Below are positions 17,874-28,808 of a DNA stretch of 64,000 nucleotides, in pieces. A program made the position numbers and the translations under genes. The stretch comes from Sphingomonas sp. GTDB lineage: Bacteria; Pseudomonadota; Alphaproteobacteria; Sphingomonadales; Sphingomonadaceae. Numbering within the stretch: position 1 is the stretch's first letter; every line of letters starts with the position of its first letter. The stretch is from NCBI GenBank assembly GCA_019753375.1, contig JAIELC010000032.1, forward strand, positions 62,001 through 126,000, in the 5' to 3' direction. The notes below the pieces were generated by a model. It was not told the DNA's origin. It ran no database searches and saw only the letters and a list, made by a program, of their open reading frames with translations.

Positions 17874-20677
17874 GCGCGGTAGGTTCTACTTCCCACCGAA
17901 CCATTGCGGCACCAAGCGGGTCCGAAGGGGCGTTTGCGCCGGTATTCGTCTACTCCGGCTACCGGAGTTCGAGCACTTGGCTTTGGAGCAAGTTTCGCGA
18001 GAATCCAAAGGCCTGTGCGTACTACGAGCCATTTAACGAAGGCTTGGCGACGATTTCGGCCGACACGCTGCAATCCGTCAGTCCAGAGTCCTGGCGCTCG
18101 CACCATCCGTCAAGTGGTGGGTACTGGGCCGAATATGCCCCGCTTCTTGCGAAAGAGCCTGGGGTGCCCTTGTTCCCGCTCGGCGACCAGAATGGCGAAC
18201 GGTTTATGGGTGCTGCGGGCATCGAAGGGACCCTAGATCCTGACGTCCACTCTTACGCCGCCTCGCTCATCGCGGCAGCGCAGGAACGTCGCCGGGTGCC
18301 TGTTCTGGCTTGCACCCGCATGCTTGGCCGCGCTGCCGGTTTTCGCAACGCCTTCGGCGGCCATCATTTTCTTCTCGTCAGGAATCTTTTCCAGCAGTGG
18401 ATTAGCTATTCTGGCCAATATCGGTTCGGCAATGATTACTTTTTGAGAAAACTTTATAGTTCCGTACAAGCACCATCCGCTGACAAATTCATAACTCATA
18501 TTCAAAGTTATTTCTCCGATGCGGAGACCGCAGATTTCTCCGACTGGATGACGCCCACCAGCCATGATCGAGTTTTCTGCTTCTTTGTCGCCTATCAGAT
18601 CTACGTGTTAATGGTCTCTCGCCGTCAAGTTGATCTAGTTATTGATGTGAACAGGTTGGCGCGGAGCGGCCCATCATATCGCCTCGAGGTTGCGGAACAG
18701 GTCGCAACTATATCCGGGCTCAGCGTGGATTTGAGCGATGCGCGCGAAAGCGTCGATTATCCGTATCAAACACTGAGATCGGTGGATGATTGCCGCATGC
18801 TGCTGCGCGCCATGGTGGATCGGCTTCTCGTTGAAGAAGCGCGTGGTGAAGACGATCGGTCCTTTATTGAAGGGTTGGTTTCGGATTTGTGGGAAGAGCA
18901 TGCGCGGTTTACGGCCATGACCGCCGGTGCTGCCGAGGTCATTGCCGTTCAGCAAGCCAGAGCCGAAGACGATGCGCGGCGCCTGCATGAGCTCGAGGCT
19001 TTAGAAGCGGAAACCGCAGCTCGATTAGCGGAATTGGATCGCCAGTCGATAGAGCGTATTGATGAGCTGACAGCGGCAGTAAACGCTGAACGGGCCTCAG
19101 GGTTGGCCGCTTCGGCTACGCTCACGGAGACCCAAGCCGCAGTCACGCTGGCAACCGAGCAGCTCGAGGCGGCTCTGCAGGATATAGACCGCCTTCAACG
19201 GCGGGCCGTCGAGGAGGCCAGCGCGCATTGCTCAGCCCGCGATCGAGCGGAGAGCAAGGCCGCCGAAGCTTCAACGCGCCTAGAAGAGGCGAAAGCCGCG
19301 CTGGACGAGTTGCAGACCAGAAGTGCGGAGCAGGCGCGCGACCATGGGATCGCCCTGAAATCTGCAGAAGAGCGTATTGCCGCGACCGAACGCGAGTGCG
19401 CCAAAATCGCTACCCAGCTCGAAACATTGCAGCAGGATCGTCTTGTGCTGGTTCGCGAGAACGGCCGGCTCGAGGGCCAATACGTCGCGCAAAGCGAAGC
19501 TCACTCCGCCAGATTGGCCGATGCGGAAGCCGCCAGCAACGTTCTGACTGCTCGCCTCGGCCGTGCCGAGCAGGCGCTCTTCAGCGCGCAGAGTGATGTT
19601 GCTGAGCTTCGTGGCGAGCTCGCATATCAAGCCAAGCGTCACCTAGATGATCTAGCTAAGGCCGAACAACTCTACGCGATTAAGTCCGACGCGTTTACGG
19701 TCGAGCTCGACGGGGTGCGGCAGCAAGCCGCCTCCGATATCCTTTCGCTTAATGATAGGCTCGCCCAGCTTCAGCACCGCATCGAATGGCGCGAGAGCCA
19801 ATTGCGGGCTGCGGTCACCCTGCTCGACGGCATGCCGCAGCCGCTCGTCGGACGCCCAGCGCTTCTGGCGGCGCTCATCCGCCCACGGAGACGCGCGGCG
19901 GAGCAGGCGGTGATATCCAAGCACCGGGAAGCTTTCGATAATTGGCACCGCGATTTGTTGTTGCCTCTCGACCCCAAAGTGTTGCAAGAACAGCAGATGT
20001 TGCTGGATAATCAGACTGTTAGTTTAGCTGCCGCAGTCGAACACGGGGGCATTGGGATCATGGAAAGCGACGAGCCGGTCACTTCTGTGCCGGCGCTGCT
20101 TGCGCCGCATGATCGGGCATTCATCCATACCGCCTACCGGGCAGTGCTCGGCCGTGCCCCCGATCTGGAGGGCGAGGCTTATTACCTGGCGCGCATTCGT
20201 GCTGGCAATCACAAGCTTGCCATTCTCAAGCAGCTGCGCCGCTCGCAGGAGGGCAGGAAGTTTATTCCAGGGGTCGCTGGTCTCGATCGCGCCATCAAGA
20301 AATACCGCTGGGCTACGTTGCCCGTATTGGGCGTTATGGTACGGCTGCTCTTAGGAGAAGAAGGCAATGGTGCGACACATCGCGCCCTACGGGTGCTTGC
20401 CAATGACGTCGGCCGTCTCCGCTCAGAACAGACCAGATTTCAGACAGAGCAGGCTTCCTTAGCGCGCGCGATGCGAGAGCTTTCTGCGCGTTCGTTTGGA
20501 GAAGCAGATGGCGCTATCTCGGAGCGCCCGGCTGATCTACAGCCCGCAACCCAAGCTGCAAACGGGTTTGGTGTGGAGGCACAAGAATTCGATCCGAGCC
20601 TTGGTCGAGGTGCTTCCCACATCCTTCATCTCCTCGCTTCAGCCATGCGGACACGACGGATACAAAGGGCTGGTTGA
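17870..20677 (+). CDS. sulfotransferase-like domain + long coiled coil + DUF4214-like domain protein
   Basis: PVFVYSGYRSSSTWLWSKF (5'-PSB-like), FLLVRNLFQQWISYSGQY (3'-PB-like); about 300 aa of E/A/R/L-rich heptads; HTAYRAVLGRAPDLEGEAYYLARIRAG. Confidence 0.7.
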   Translation: MSAVGSTSHRTIAAPSGSEGAFAPVFVYSGYRSSSTWLWSKFRENPKACAYYEPFNEGLATISADTLQSVSPESWRSHHPSSGGYWAEYAPLLAKEPGVPLFPLGDQNGERFMGAAGIEGTLDPDVHSYAASLIAAAQERRRVPVLACTRMLGRAAGFRNAFGGHHFLLVRNLFQQWISYSGQYRFGNDYFLRKLYSSVQAPSADKFITHIQSYFSDAETADFSDWMTPTSHDRVFCFFVAYQIYVLMVSRRQVDLVIDVNRLARSGPSYRLEVAEQVATISGLSVDLSDARESVDYPYQTLRSVDDCRMLLRAMVDRLLVEEARGEDDRSFIEGLVSDLWEEHARFTAMTAGAAEVIAVQQARAEDDARRLHELEALEAETAARLAELDRQSIERIDELTAAVNAERASGLAASATLTETQAAVTLATEQLEAALQDIDRLQRRAVEEASAHCSARDRAESKAAEASTRLEEAKAALDELQTRSAEQARDHGIALKSAEERIAATERECAKIATQLETLQQDRLVLVRENGRLEGQYVAQSEAHSARLADAEAASNVLTARLGRAEQALFSAQSDVAELRGELAYQAKRHLDDLAKAEQLYAIKSDAFTVELDGVRQQAASDILSLNDRLAQLQHRIEWRESQLRAAVTLLDGMPQPLVGRPALLAALIRPRRRAAEQAVISKHREAFDNWHRDLLLPLDPKVLQEQQMLLDNQTVSLAAAVEHGGIGIMESDEPVTSVPALLAPHDRAFIHTAYRAVLGRAPDLEGEAYYLARIRAGNHKLAILKQLRRSQEGRKFIPGVAGLDRAIKKYRWATLPVLGVMVRLLLGEEGNGATHRALRVLANDVGRLRSEQTRFQTEQASLARAMRELSARSFGEADGAISERPADLQPATQAANGFGVEAQEFDPSLGRGASHILHLLASAMRTRRIQRAG

Positions 20678-23600
20678 TGCGTCTTGTCATTGATCTACAG
20701 GGAGCTCAGACATCCAGCCGGAATAGGGGCATTGGTCGCTATAGCATGTCATTGGCCAAGGCGATGGCGCGCAGTCGTGGCGATCACGAGGTGTTTATCG
20801 CCCTGAATGGCCTGTTCCCTGACACAATCGAGCCCATTCGCGCGGGGTTCGACGGCCTGCTGCCGCAGGACAACATCCGGGTGTGGACGGCGCCCAACCC
20901 GGTCAGTGCCCTCGATGCAGCGCATGATGCCCGCCGCCAAGCGGCTGAGTTGCTCCGCGAACAGTTTCTAGCCAGCCTTTCCCCTGACATCGTGCTGGTG
21001 AGTTCGCTGTTCGAAGGGCTGATTGATGATGCGGTCACCAGCATTGGCGCGCTGTCAAGCAAAGTGCCAACCGCGGCTATTCTTTATGATCTTATTCCAT
21101 TGATTCACCGCAACATCTATTTGCAGAATACGGTTGCTGAGCGTTGGTATGAAAACAAGCTTGATCATTTGCGCCGAGCTAATCTGTTGTTGTCGATTTC
21201 CGCATCGTCAGAGCAGGAAGGCATAGATTATCTGGGCTTCGACCCCCGGCAGGTCAGCAATATCCTAACGGCTGCCGAAGGGCATTTCACGCCCGGGGAC
21301 GTCTCGGCCGAGGTTCAGAGGCGCCTGGCAGGGCAATACGGTTTGAACAAGCCCTTTGTCATGTACACCGGGGGTATCGACCATCGCAAGAACATCGAGG
21401 GCCTGATCGCTGCCTATGCCCGGCTTCCGGCCACGCTTCGACGCGCTCATCAATTGGCGATTGTGTGCTCCATCCAGCCAGCGGATCGCGAGCGCCTGCT
21501 CGAGCTCGCCCGCGAAGAGGGGCTGGAGAAGGGCGAACTAATCCTCACCGGGTTCGTCCCAGAAGAAGACCTGTTGGCGTGCTATCGGGCCTGCAAGCTA
21601 TTCATCTTTCCATCCTGGCACGAAGGGTTCGGCCTGCCGGCGCTGGAGGCCATGCACTGCGGCAGAGCAGTGATTGCGGCCAACACTTCCAGCCTCCCGG
21701 AAGTGATCGGGCGTGAGGACGCTTTGTTCGATCCTTTCGATACCGATGACATCGCCCTAAAGATGGAGCGGGTGCTCAACGACGACGCGTTCCGTACCGA
21801 GCTCGAGCGACACGGGCCGGTGCAGGCTCGGCGATTCAGCTGGGACGATACGGCGTCACGGGCTTGGCAGGCCCTAGCAGTGAGCGTCGGCGCTCTTGGC
21901 AAAGGCTCATCCGATCCGGACAGGCGCCCTCGACTGGCCTTCGTGTCGCCGCTCCCGCCCGAAGCGAGCGGCATCAGCGACTATAGTGCCGAACTGTTGC
22001 CCGAACTCGCCCGGCACTATCGCATCGAGGTCATCGTGGCGCAGGAGCAGGTGGCCGATGCCTACGTGCGCGCCAATTGCCCAATCCGCGACGTCGACTG
22101 GTTCCGCCGCCATGCACATGAGTTCGACCGGGTGCTTTACCACTTCGGCAACTCTCCCTTTCACAGCCACATGTTCGATTTGCTGCATGAGCACCCCGGC
22201 GTGGTCTTGCTTCATGACTTCTTTCTCTCAGGCATCGTAGCCCATCGCGACTGGACCGGCGAAACCTCTCATGGCTTGGAGAAAGCCTTGCTGGTGGGGC
22301 ATGGTTGGTCGGCCGTCAAAGAGCGTTTCCAAACGCAGGACCCCGCAGAAGCGGTGTGGGCTTATCCCAGCAACTTGGAAGTGTTGCAGGATGCCCTGGG
22401 CGTTATCGTCCACGGCGACTATTCCCGCCAGCTGGCGCAAAAATGGTATGGGCCTCATGCCGCCGACGACTGGCGACTGATACCACTAACGCGCAGGCCC
22501 GCTGGTACCGTCGATAGCCGAGCAGCGCGGCGTGCCTTGAGCATAGGGGAAGATGCCTTCGTCGTTTGCAGTTTCGGCCACCTCGGCCCCACTAAGCTCA
22601 ACCACCGCCTCCTCGCCGCTTGGGGCTCATCGCCCTTGGCGCAGGATCCGCGATGCCGATTGGTGTTCGTGGGGCAGAATCATGGCGGCGATTACGGGGC
22701 TGAACTGGTGCGTGCCATTCGTGAGGCGTCGGGTGGCAGCAGCATCGAAATCACCGGTTGGGCCGAAAGCGACACCTTCCGCCGGTGGCTGGCAGCTGCC
22801 GATGTTGGTGTGCAGTTACGCACCTTCTCCCGCGGCGAAACCTCGGCAGCAGTGCTGGACTGCATGAATTACGGTCTGGCAACCATCGTCAACGCCAACG
22901 GGTCGGCTGCCGAACTTGATCGAGAAGCAGTGTGGTTGCTGCCGGACGACTTTGATGACCTTCAGCTTGCCGACGCCTTAAAGACGCTGCACGCCGACCC
23001 GCTGGTCCGGAGAAGTCTCGGCAATAAGGCTCGCCAAGTGGTTGCGGAGCGCCACGCTCCCCGCCGCTGCGCCGCCCTATATGCGGAGGCCATAGAGGGC
23101 TACTACGAGAAGACGGCAGTTGGCGTACGAGGTTTGCTGGCGGCTATCGCCTCGCGAGAACCTGCTCTGCCGTCGCGCGAATGGGCATCAGTTGCCGCCG
23201 CTATCGCCAAGAACTCACCACCCAAACCGCGAAGAAAGCAACTCCTGGTCGATATTTCAGTGCTGGTCCAGCACGATGCAAGAACAGGAATTCAACGTGT
23301 CGTTCGCGCGATTTTGAACCACTGGTTGCGTAGCCCACCGGACGATTGGCAGGTCGAGCCAATCTACGAAACGATGGAAGCGGATGGCTATCGCTATGCC
23401 CGTAAATTCATCAGCCGCTTTCTTGGCGTACCGGAAGATTGGGCTACTGATGATCCAGTCGAGGCAAATCCCGGCGATGTATTCTTCGGTTTGGATCTGC
23501 TTTCCCATGTCCTTCCCAGACAAATTTCGGTTCTGGAAGATTGGCATCAACGCGGTGTTAGCGTACAATCCATTATTTACGATCTGCTGCCTGTGTTGGT

Positions 23601-24426
23601 GCCCGAAGTGTTCCCTGATGGGGCTAGTGAAGGGCATCAGCGATGGTTGGAAGCAGTAGCACAGTTCGATGGCGCTGTTTGTATTTCTCGCGCTGTAGCT
23701 GATGAACTTCAAGCATGGCTTCAAACCTTCGGGCCACAACGTGAGCGACCTTTTGCCGTTAAGTGGTTCCACCTTGGCGCCGACACGGAAAACTCCGCGC
23801 CAAGCACCGGTTTGCCGGGCGATGCTACGAAGACAATTTCATCACTCAGCGTTACACCAAGTTTTCTTTCGGTAGGAACCATCGAACCGAGAAAAGGTCA
23901 GGCCCAAACTCTTTCTGCCTTCGAGTTATTGTGGGCAAGAGGTGTTGATGCCAACCTCGTACTTGTCGGCCAGCAAGGTTGGAAGATGGAGGGCCTAATC
24001 AAGCGCCTGCAAAACCATCCCGAGTTCGGGAAGCGCTTGTTCTGGCTGGCCGGGATCAGCGATGAATATCTCGACAAGGTCTATGCGGCCAGCACATGTC
24101 TTATCGCTGCGAGCGAGGGCGAAGGCTTTGGGCTGCCTTTGATCGAAGCTGCGCAACACAAGCTGCCGATAATCGCCCGAGACATCCCGGTGTTTCGCGA
24201 AGTCGCGGGAGAACACGCCTTCTATTTTTCTGATAGTAAGGAACCGGAGGTCCTCGCTCGGGCGATTGAGGCATGGCTCGAGCTGGATCGCGCGGGGCAG
24301 GCTCCAAGTTCAGATACTATGCCTTGGTTGACCTGGGCGCAGAGCGCCGAGGCTCTGCTTGCATGCGTGCTGGGGCAATCGCCCGCCTATCGGCAATGGC
24401 GTCCCGACGGCTCGCTCCGCCTGTGA
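20674..24426 (+). CDS. 1250-aa multidomain glycosyltransferase with three GT-B/GT4-like modules
   Basis: Three successive modules: SWHEGFGLPALEAMHCG; ITGWAESDTFRRWLAAADVGVQLRT; SEGEGFGLPLIEAAQHKLPIIARDIPVFREV. Confidence 0.85.
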   Translation: MMRLVIDLQGAQTSSRNRGIGRYSMSLAKAMARSRGDHEVFIALNGLFPDTIEPIRAGFDGLLPQDNIRVWTAPNPVSALDAAHDARRQAAELLREQFLASLSPDIVLVSSLFEGLIDDAVTSIGALSSKVPTAAILYDLIPLIHRNIYLQNTVAERWYENKLDHLRRANLLLSISASSEQEGIDYLGFDPRQVSNILTAAEGHFTPGDVSAEVQRRLAGQYGLNKPFVMYTGGIDHRKNIEGLIAAYARLPATLRRAHQLAIVCSIQPADRERLLELAREEGLEKGELILTGFVPEEDLLACYRACKLFIFPSWHEGFGLPALEAMHCGRAVIAANTSSLPEVIGREDALFDPFDTDDIALKMERVLNDDAFRTELERHGPVQARRFSWDDTASRAWQALAVSVGALGKGSSDPDRRPRLAFVSPLPPEASGISDYSAELLPELARHYRIEVIVAQEQVADAYVRANCPIRDVDWFRRHAHEFDRVLYHFGNSPFHSHMFDLLHEHPGVVLLHDFFLSGIVAHRDWTGETSHGLEKALLVGHGWSAVKERFQTQDPAEAVWAYPSNLEVLQDALGVIVHGDYSRQLAQKWYGPHAADDWRLIPLTRRPAGTVDSRAARRALSIGEDAFVVCSFGHLGPTKLNHRLLAAWGSSPLAQDPRCRLVFVGQNHGGDYGAELVRAIREASGGSSIEITGWAESDTFRRWLAAADVGVQLRTFSRGETSAAVLDCMNYGLATIVNANGSAAELDREAVWLLPDDFDDLQLADALKTLHADPLVRRSLGNKARQVVAERHAPRRCAALYAEAIEGYYEKTAVGVRGLLAAIASREPALPSREWASVAAAIAKNSPPKPRRKQLLVDISVLVQHDARTGIQRVVRAILNHWLRSPPDDWQVEPIYETMEADGYRYARKFISRFLGVPEDWATDDPVEANPGDVFFGLDLLSHVLPRQISVLEDWHQRGVSVQSIIYDLLPVLVPEVFPDGASEGHQRWLEAVAQFDGAVCISRAVADELQAWLQTFGPQRERPFAVKWFHLGADTENSAPSTGLPGDATKTISSLSVTPSFLSVGTIEPRKGQAQTLSAFELLWARGVDANLVLVGQQGWKMEGLIKRLQNHPEFGKRLFWLAGISDEYLDKVYAASTCLIAASEGEGFGLPLIEAAQHKLPIIARDIPVFREVAGEHAFYFSDSKEPEVLARAIEAWLELDRAGQAPSSDTMPWLTWAQSAEALLACVLGQSPAYRQWRPDGSLRL

Positions 24427-24591
24427 GGGAGCGACCATCGCTTGCATACCCGGGTAAGACATCGACACTGCTACCGCGCATGCAGACCATTGGAGCGCCC
24501 GGCCTCCTCATTTTCGGACCTTTACCTCCTGCTGCCGGCTGGGACCCACCGCCTGCGTGCTTGAAGTGATGCTCGCGGTGCCTGAATTTGA

Positions 24592-24783
24592 GATTCGGAT
24601 GTCCTCCGCTCCAGCTATGACATGCACAACATTAGCGGCATCCTATGCGGTGACGCTGTCCGTTCCAACGGAAAGGAGAGTGAGTTCCTTGCTGGTCCCG
24701 GCTCAATGCTACCGAACGGTAGCTATACCTTTCGAGTAGATATTGAAAAACTGCCAGGAAATGCTGGTGAGCTCAAAATCTGA
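24592..24783 (+). pseudogene. remnant reading frame without start codon
   Basis: Open frame DSDVLRSSYDMHNISGILCGDAVRSNGKESEFLAGPGSMLPNGSYTFRVDIEKLPGNAGELKI*; protein-like composition, no start. Confidence 0.4.
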
Positions 24784-25200
24784 ATAGTTCATGATGAACG
24801 TCGTTCAAATTAGGATCGACCGAAGTAACTTTAGATATAAATTCTGTATCTAACCATGCTGTCAATCTGACGGACTATTCTGATCAGATAATTTATAATT
24901 TCGAAGTTATTTCAAATGTAATTTATAATGGTCCATTTATATAAAAAATAATCATGATTAAGGTTATTTAATAAAATTATAATTTATTTTTTCTTGAAAG
25001 CCCGTGTAATATGTTAATGACTAAATTTCAATTGATCAATATATTGCTTAGTTATATAATAAAATATGTGGATGGTTTTATTTATACATCAAAATGTGAT
25101 ATGATTTTTTTATAATAATCGTGTTATTTGTATTTACTATTTTTTGACATTTAATATCATAATTTGATATATAGATCGAATTTTGCCGTTTTTAATTTGC
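24784..25200. other. AT-rich non-coding island
   Basis: Strikingly A/T-rich by eye, no ORF, inside GC-rich surroundings. Confidence 0.85.
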
Positions 25201-25210
25201 AAAGCTTGGG

Positions 25211-25235
25211 AACCGAACGAACAAGCGGTTCGGTT
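25211..25235. repeat. inverted repeat AACCGAAC-N9-GTTCGGTT
   Basis: Perfect 8-bp arms upstream of gmd. Confidence 0.7.
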
Positions 25236-25397
25236 TGTACCTTTGTTTGCAGACAGCCGATGTTATATTTGAGTCTCTGACGTTTTGATTTTCCGACAAG
25301 CGGACAGATCGTATTGGCAGGAATTCACGCGAGTCGACCAAGCTCTTGCGAGACAAGCATACCGACGGGCGTTATCAAGCCGGATCTCAATCACTAG

Positions 25398-26450
<1,053 letters not shown>

Positions 26451-26499
26451 TGATGGGCGCCAGACTGGTCAGTGGCTTCGCGCCAGCGTTAGCGCTGCA

Positions 26500-27399
26500 A
26501 TGAGCCGCGTCCTGATCACCGGTATCGATAGTTTCACCGGCCGCTATGCAGCGAAGGCGCTGGTGGAGCGCGGGCATGAAGTGGTTGGCATGGCGCGCGA
26601 CCGTTCTGTTACGCACGATGCCCCAGTGTCCGAAACCTATTATGCCGACCTTGCTGACTCGGGCGCCCTCTCCGACGCTGTGCGCGATGCACGACCTGAC
26701 AAGGTTCTTCACCTCGCAGCGATTTCTGCCGTCACGCACGGCGATGTTGCGGCGATCTATCAAACCAATCTCGTCGGATCGCGCAACTTGTTGCAGGCGA
26801 TCGTGGAAGCCGAATCGCGCCCGGATGCTGTGCTGCTTGCCAGCAGCGCGAACATCTATGGCAATGCGAGCGAAGGTCAGATCGACGAATCCGCGGCGGT
26901 TATGCCGGTCAACGATTATGGTGTCAGCAAGCTCGCGATGGAGCATGTCGGACGTATTTACAGCGACCGATTGCCGATCATCATTGTCCGACCGTTCAAT
27001 TATACGGGAGTGGGGCAGGGTACAGGCTTTATCATCCCCAAATTGATCGACCACGCCCGCCGTCGGGAAACCCGGATCGAGATGGGCAACCTGGATGTCG
27101 CGCGCGACTTTTCCGACGTCCGTACCGTCGCCGATTGCTATGCGCGCCTGCTCGAAGCGCCGGGTGCTATCGGCAAGACCCTAAACATATGCTCCGGGCA
27201 TCCATATGTGCTGCGTGACGTTGTAACGATGGTTGAACGGCTCGCCGGCCTGTGTTTCGACATAGGCGTCAACCCCGCCTTTTTGCGTAAATCGGACCTT
27301 GCCACGCTCTTTGGCAGCCGGGCATTGCTGGAACAGGTAATCGGTCCCGTCGACATGCCCCCGCTGGAGGACACGCTGCTGTGGATGCTGCGAACCTAG
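26500..27399 (+). CDS. NAD-dependent epimerase/reductase, probable GDP-6-deoxy-D-mannose reductase
   Basis: Extended SDR (VLITGIDSFTGRYAA; YGVSKLAME), directly after gmd. Confidence 0.78.
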   Translation: MSRVLITGIDSFTGRYAAKALVERGHEVVGMARDRSVTHDAPVSETYYADLADSGALSDAVRDARPDKVLHLAAISAVTHGDVAAIYQTNLVGSRNLLQAIVEAESRPDAVLLASSANIYGNASEGQIDESAAVMPVNDYGVSKLAMEHVGRIYSDRLPIIIVRPFNYTGVGQGTGFIIPKLIDHARRRETRIEMGNLDVARDFSDVRTVADCYARLLEAPGAIGKTLNICSGHPYVLRDVVTMVERLAGLCFDIGVNPAFLRKSDLATLFGSRALLEQVIGPVDMPPLEDTLLWMLRT

Positions 27400-28520
27400 G
27401 CCAGGGACATTTACGAGTCGCGTTTTCGGTCGATGCGCTTATGCCAAATCTGACAGGTATTGGCCGCTATTGCTGGGAGCTGACGCAACGCGTGCCGCGT
27501 GATTCACGTATGGCTGGGCTATCATGTTTCAGGGGGGCGCAGTGGTTTGACGATCCCTCGATCCTCTTGCACGGCGATGGCCAACAACGCCGCCGTCGGG
27601 GACAAGGCTTGCGTCGCCGATTGGATAAATGGTGGCGGTACGATCGGTTTGGCAATGGGATTGTCCATGCGCCCAACTATTTTCTTCCTGATTGGGCAGA
27701 GCGGGGGATGGCGACAATCCACGATCTGTCGGTCTTCAAATTTCCCGAAACTCACCCCGCCGCAAGGATTGCCGCGTTCGAGGCCAATTTTACGAAGACG
27801 GTTGATCGCGCGCGACTGATCTTGACAGACTGCGAATGGATAAGACGTGAGCTGATCGAATTCACCGGACTTGGGGAGGATCGCGTCTGGTCGGTCCCGC
27901 TCGGTGTAGGGCCGGAATTTGCACCGCGTTTGCGCTCGGAGATCGAGGGGCCGCTTCAATCACTGAAGCTTCAACCGGGCGGCTATGGGCTCTGCATTTC
28001 GACGCTTGAGCCCCGCAAGCGAATAGATCGGTTATTGTCGGCATGGCAGATGCTGCCGTCGCCGCTGCGGTTACGCTATCCGCTGGTGATTGCGGGATCG
28101 ACCGGTTGGCAGAACACACCGCTACTCGACCAGATTGACCAAGGGCTGCACGAAGGCTGGCTGAAATACCCCGGCTTTGTTTCGAACGCGGATTTACCAC
28201 TGCTTTATGCTGGTGCACGGGTTTTCTGCTATCCGTCGCGCTATGAGGGATTTGGCTTGCCGCCGCTTGAAGCGATGGCAAGCGGCGTGCCGACACTGAT
28301 CGCGGGGAACACATGCTTGACTGAAGTGGCTGGCGAGGCCGCTATGGTGATTGAGCCGGAGGACGTTCCGGGCTTTTCGGTAGCGATCGCTCGTGCGCTA
28401 GAGGACGAAAGTTGGCGTGAAGGGGCGATTGCGGCCGGTATCGCGCAAGCGGCGCGGTATAGCTGGGCCGAATGCGCGACACGCACCGTTGATGCTTATG
28501 ATCATGTTGCCAAGTCGTAG
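27381..28520 (+). CDS. glycosyltransferase, GT4 family (mannosyltransferase-like)
   Basis: ISTLEPRKRIDRLLSAW ... PSRYEGFGLPPLEAMASGVPTLIA; GTG start. Confidence 0.85.
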   Translation: MDAANLGQGHLRVAFSVDALMPNLTGIGRYCWELTQRVPRDSRMAGLSCFRGAQWFDDPSILLHGDGQQRRRRGQGLRRRLDKWWRYDRFGNGIVHAPNYFLPDWAERGMATIHDLSVFKFPETHPAARIAAFEANFTKTVDRARLILTDCEWIRRELIEFTGLGEDRVWSVPLGVGPEFAPRLRSEIEGPLQSLKLQPGGYGLCISTLEPRKRIDRLLSAWQMLPSPLRLRYPLVIAGSTGWQNTPLLDQIDQGLHEGWLKYPGFVSNADLPLLYAGARVFCYPSRYEGFGLPPLEAMASGVPTLIAGNTCLTEVAGEAAMVIEPEDVPGFSVAIARALEDESWREGAIAAGIAQAARYSWAECATRTVDAYDHVAKS

Positions 28521-28648
28521 CGACAGCGTTGCGAACGTCGGCCGATTGACGATAGTCGGCCGGACGGTGCAACGCATCCGATTTATGGGCGCCCCCTATG
28601 CGTTATGCTGCCACAATTTCGGGCTAATCTGAATGCAATACAGGCTTT

Positions 28649-28687
28649 GCTCTGTCCGTCGATCTTGGATAGAGCGGGGCGTTTTTT
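28649..28687 (+). terminator. putative rho-independent terminator
   Basis: GCTCTGTCC-GTCGATCTT-GGATAGAGC then GGGGCGTTTTTT. Confidence 0.6.
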
Positions 28688-28808
28688 AGAGCATGCAGCA
28701 TAGACATTCGACAATCGGTAAAGCCGGAGCGCATGAGTACTCACTGTCCTCCGGTCGATTTTTGAACGTCTTTAACAGCACTAATATTGAATTTAGTTTA
28801 GGAAAACG

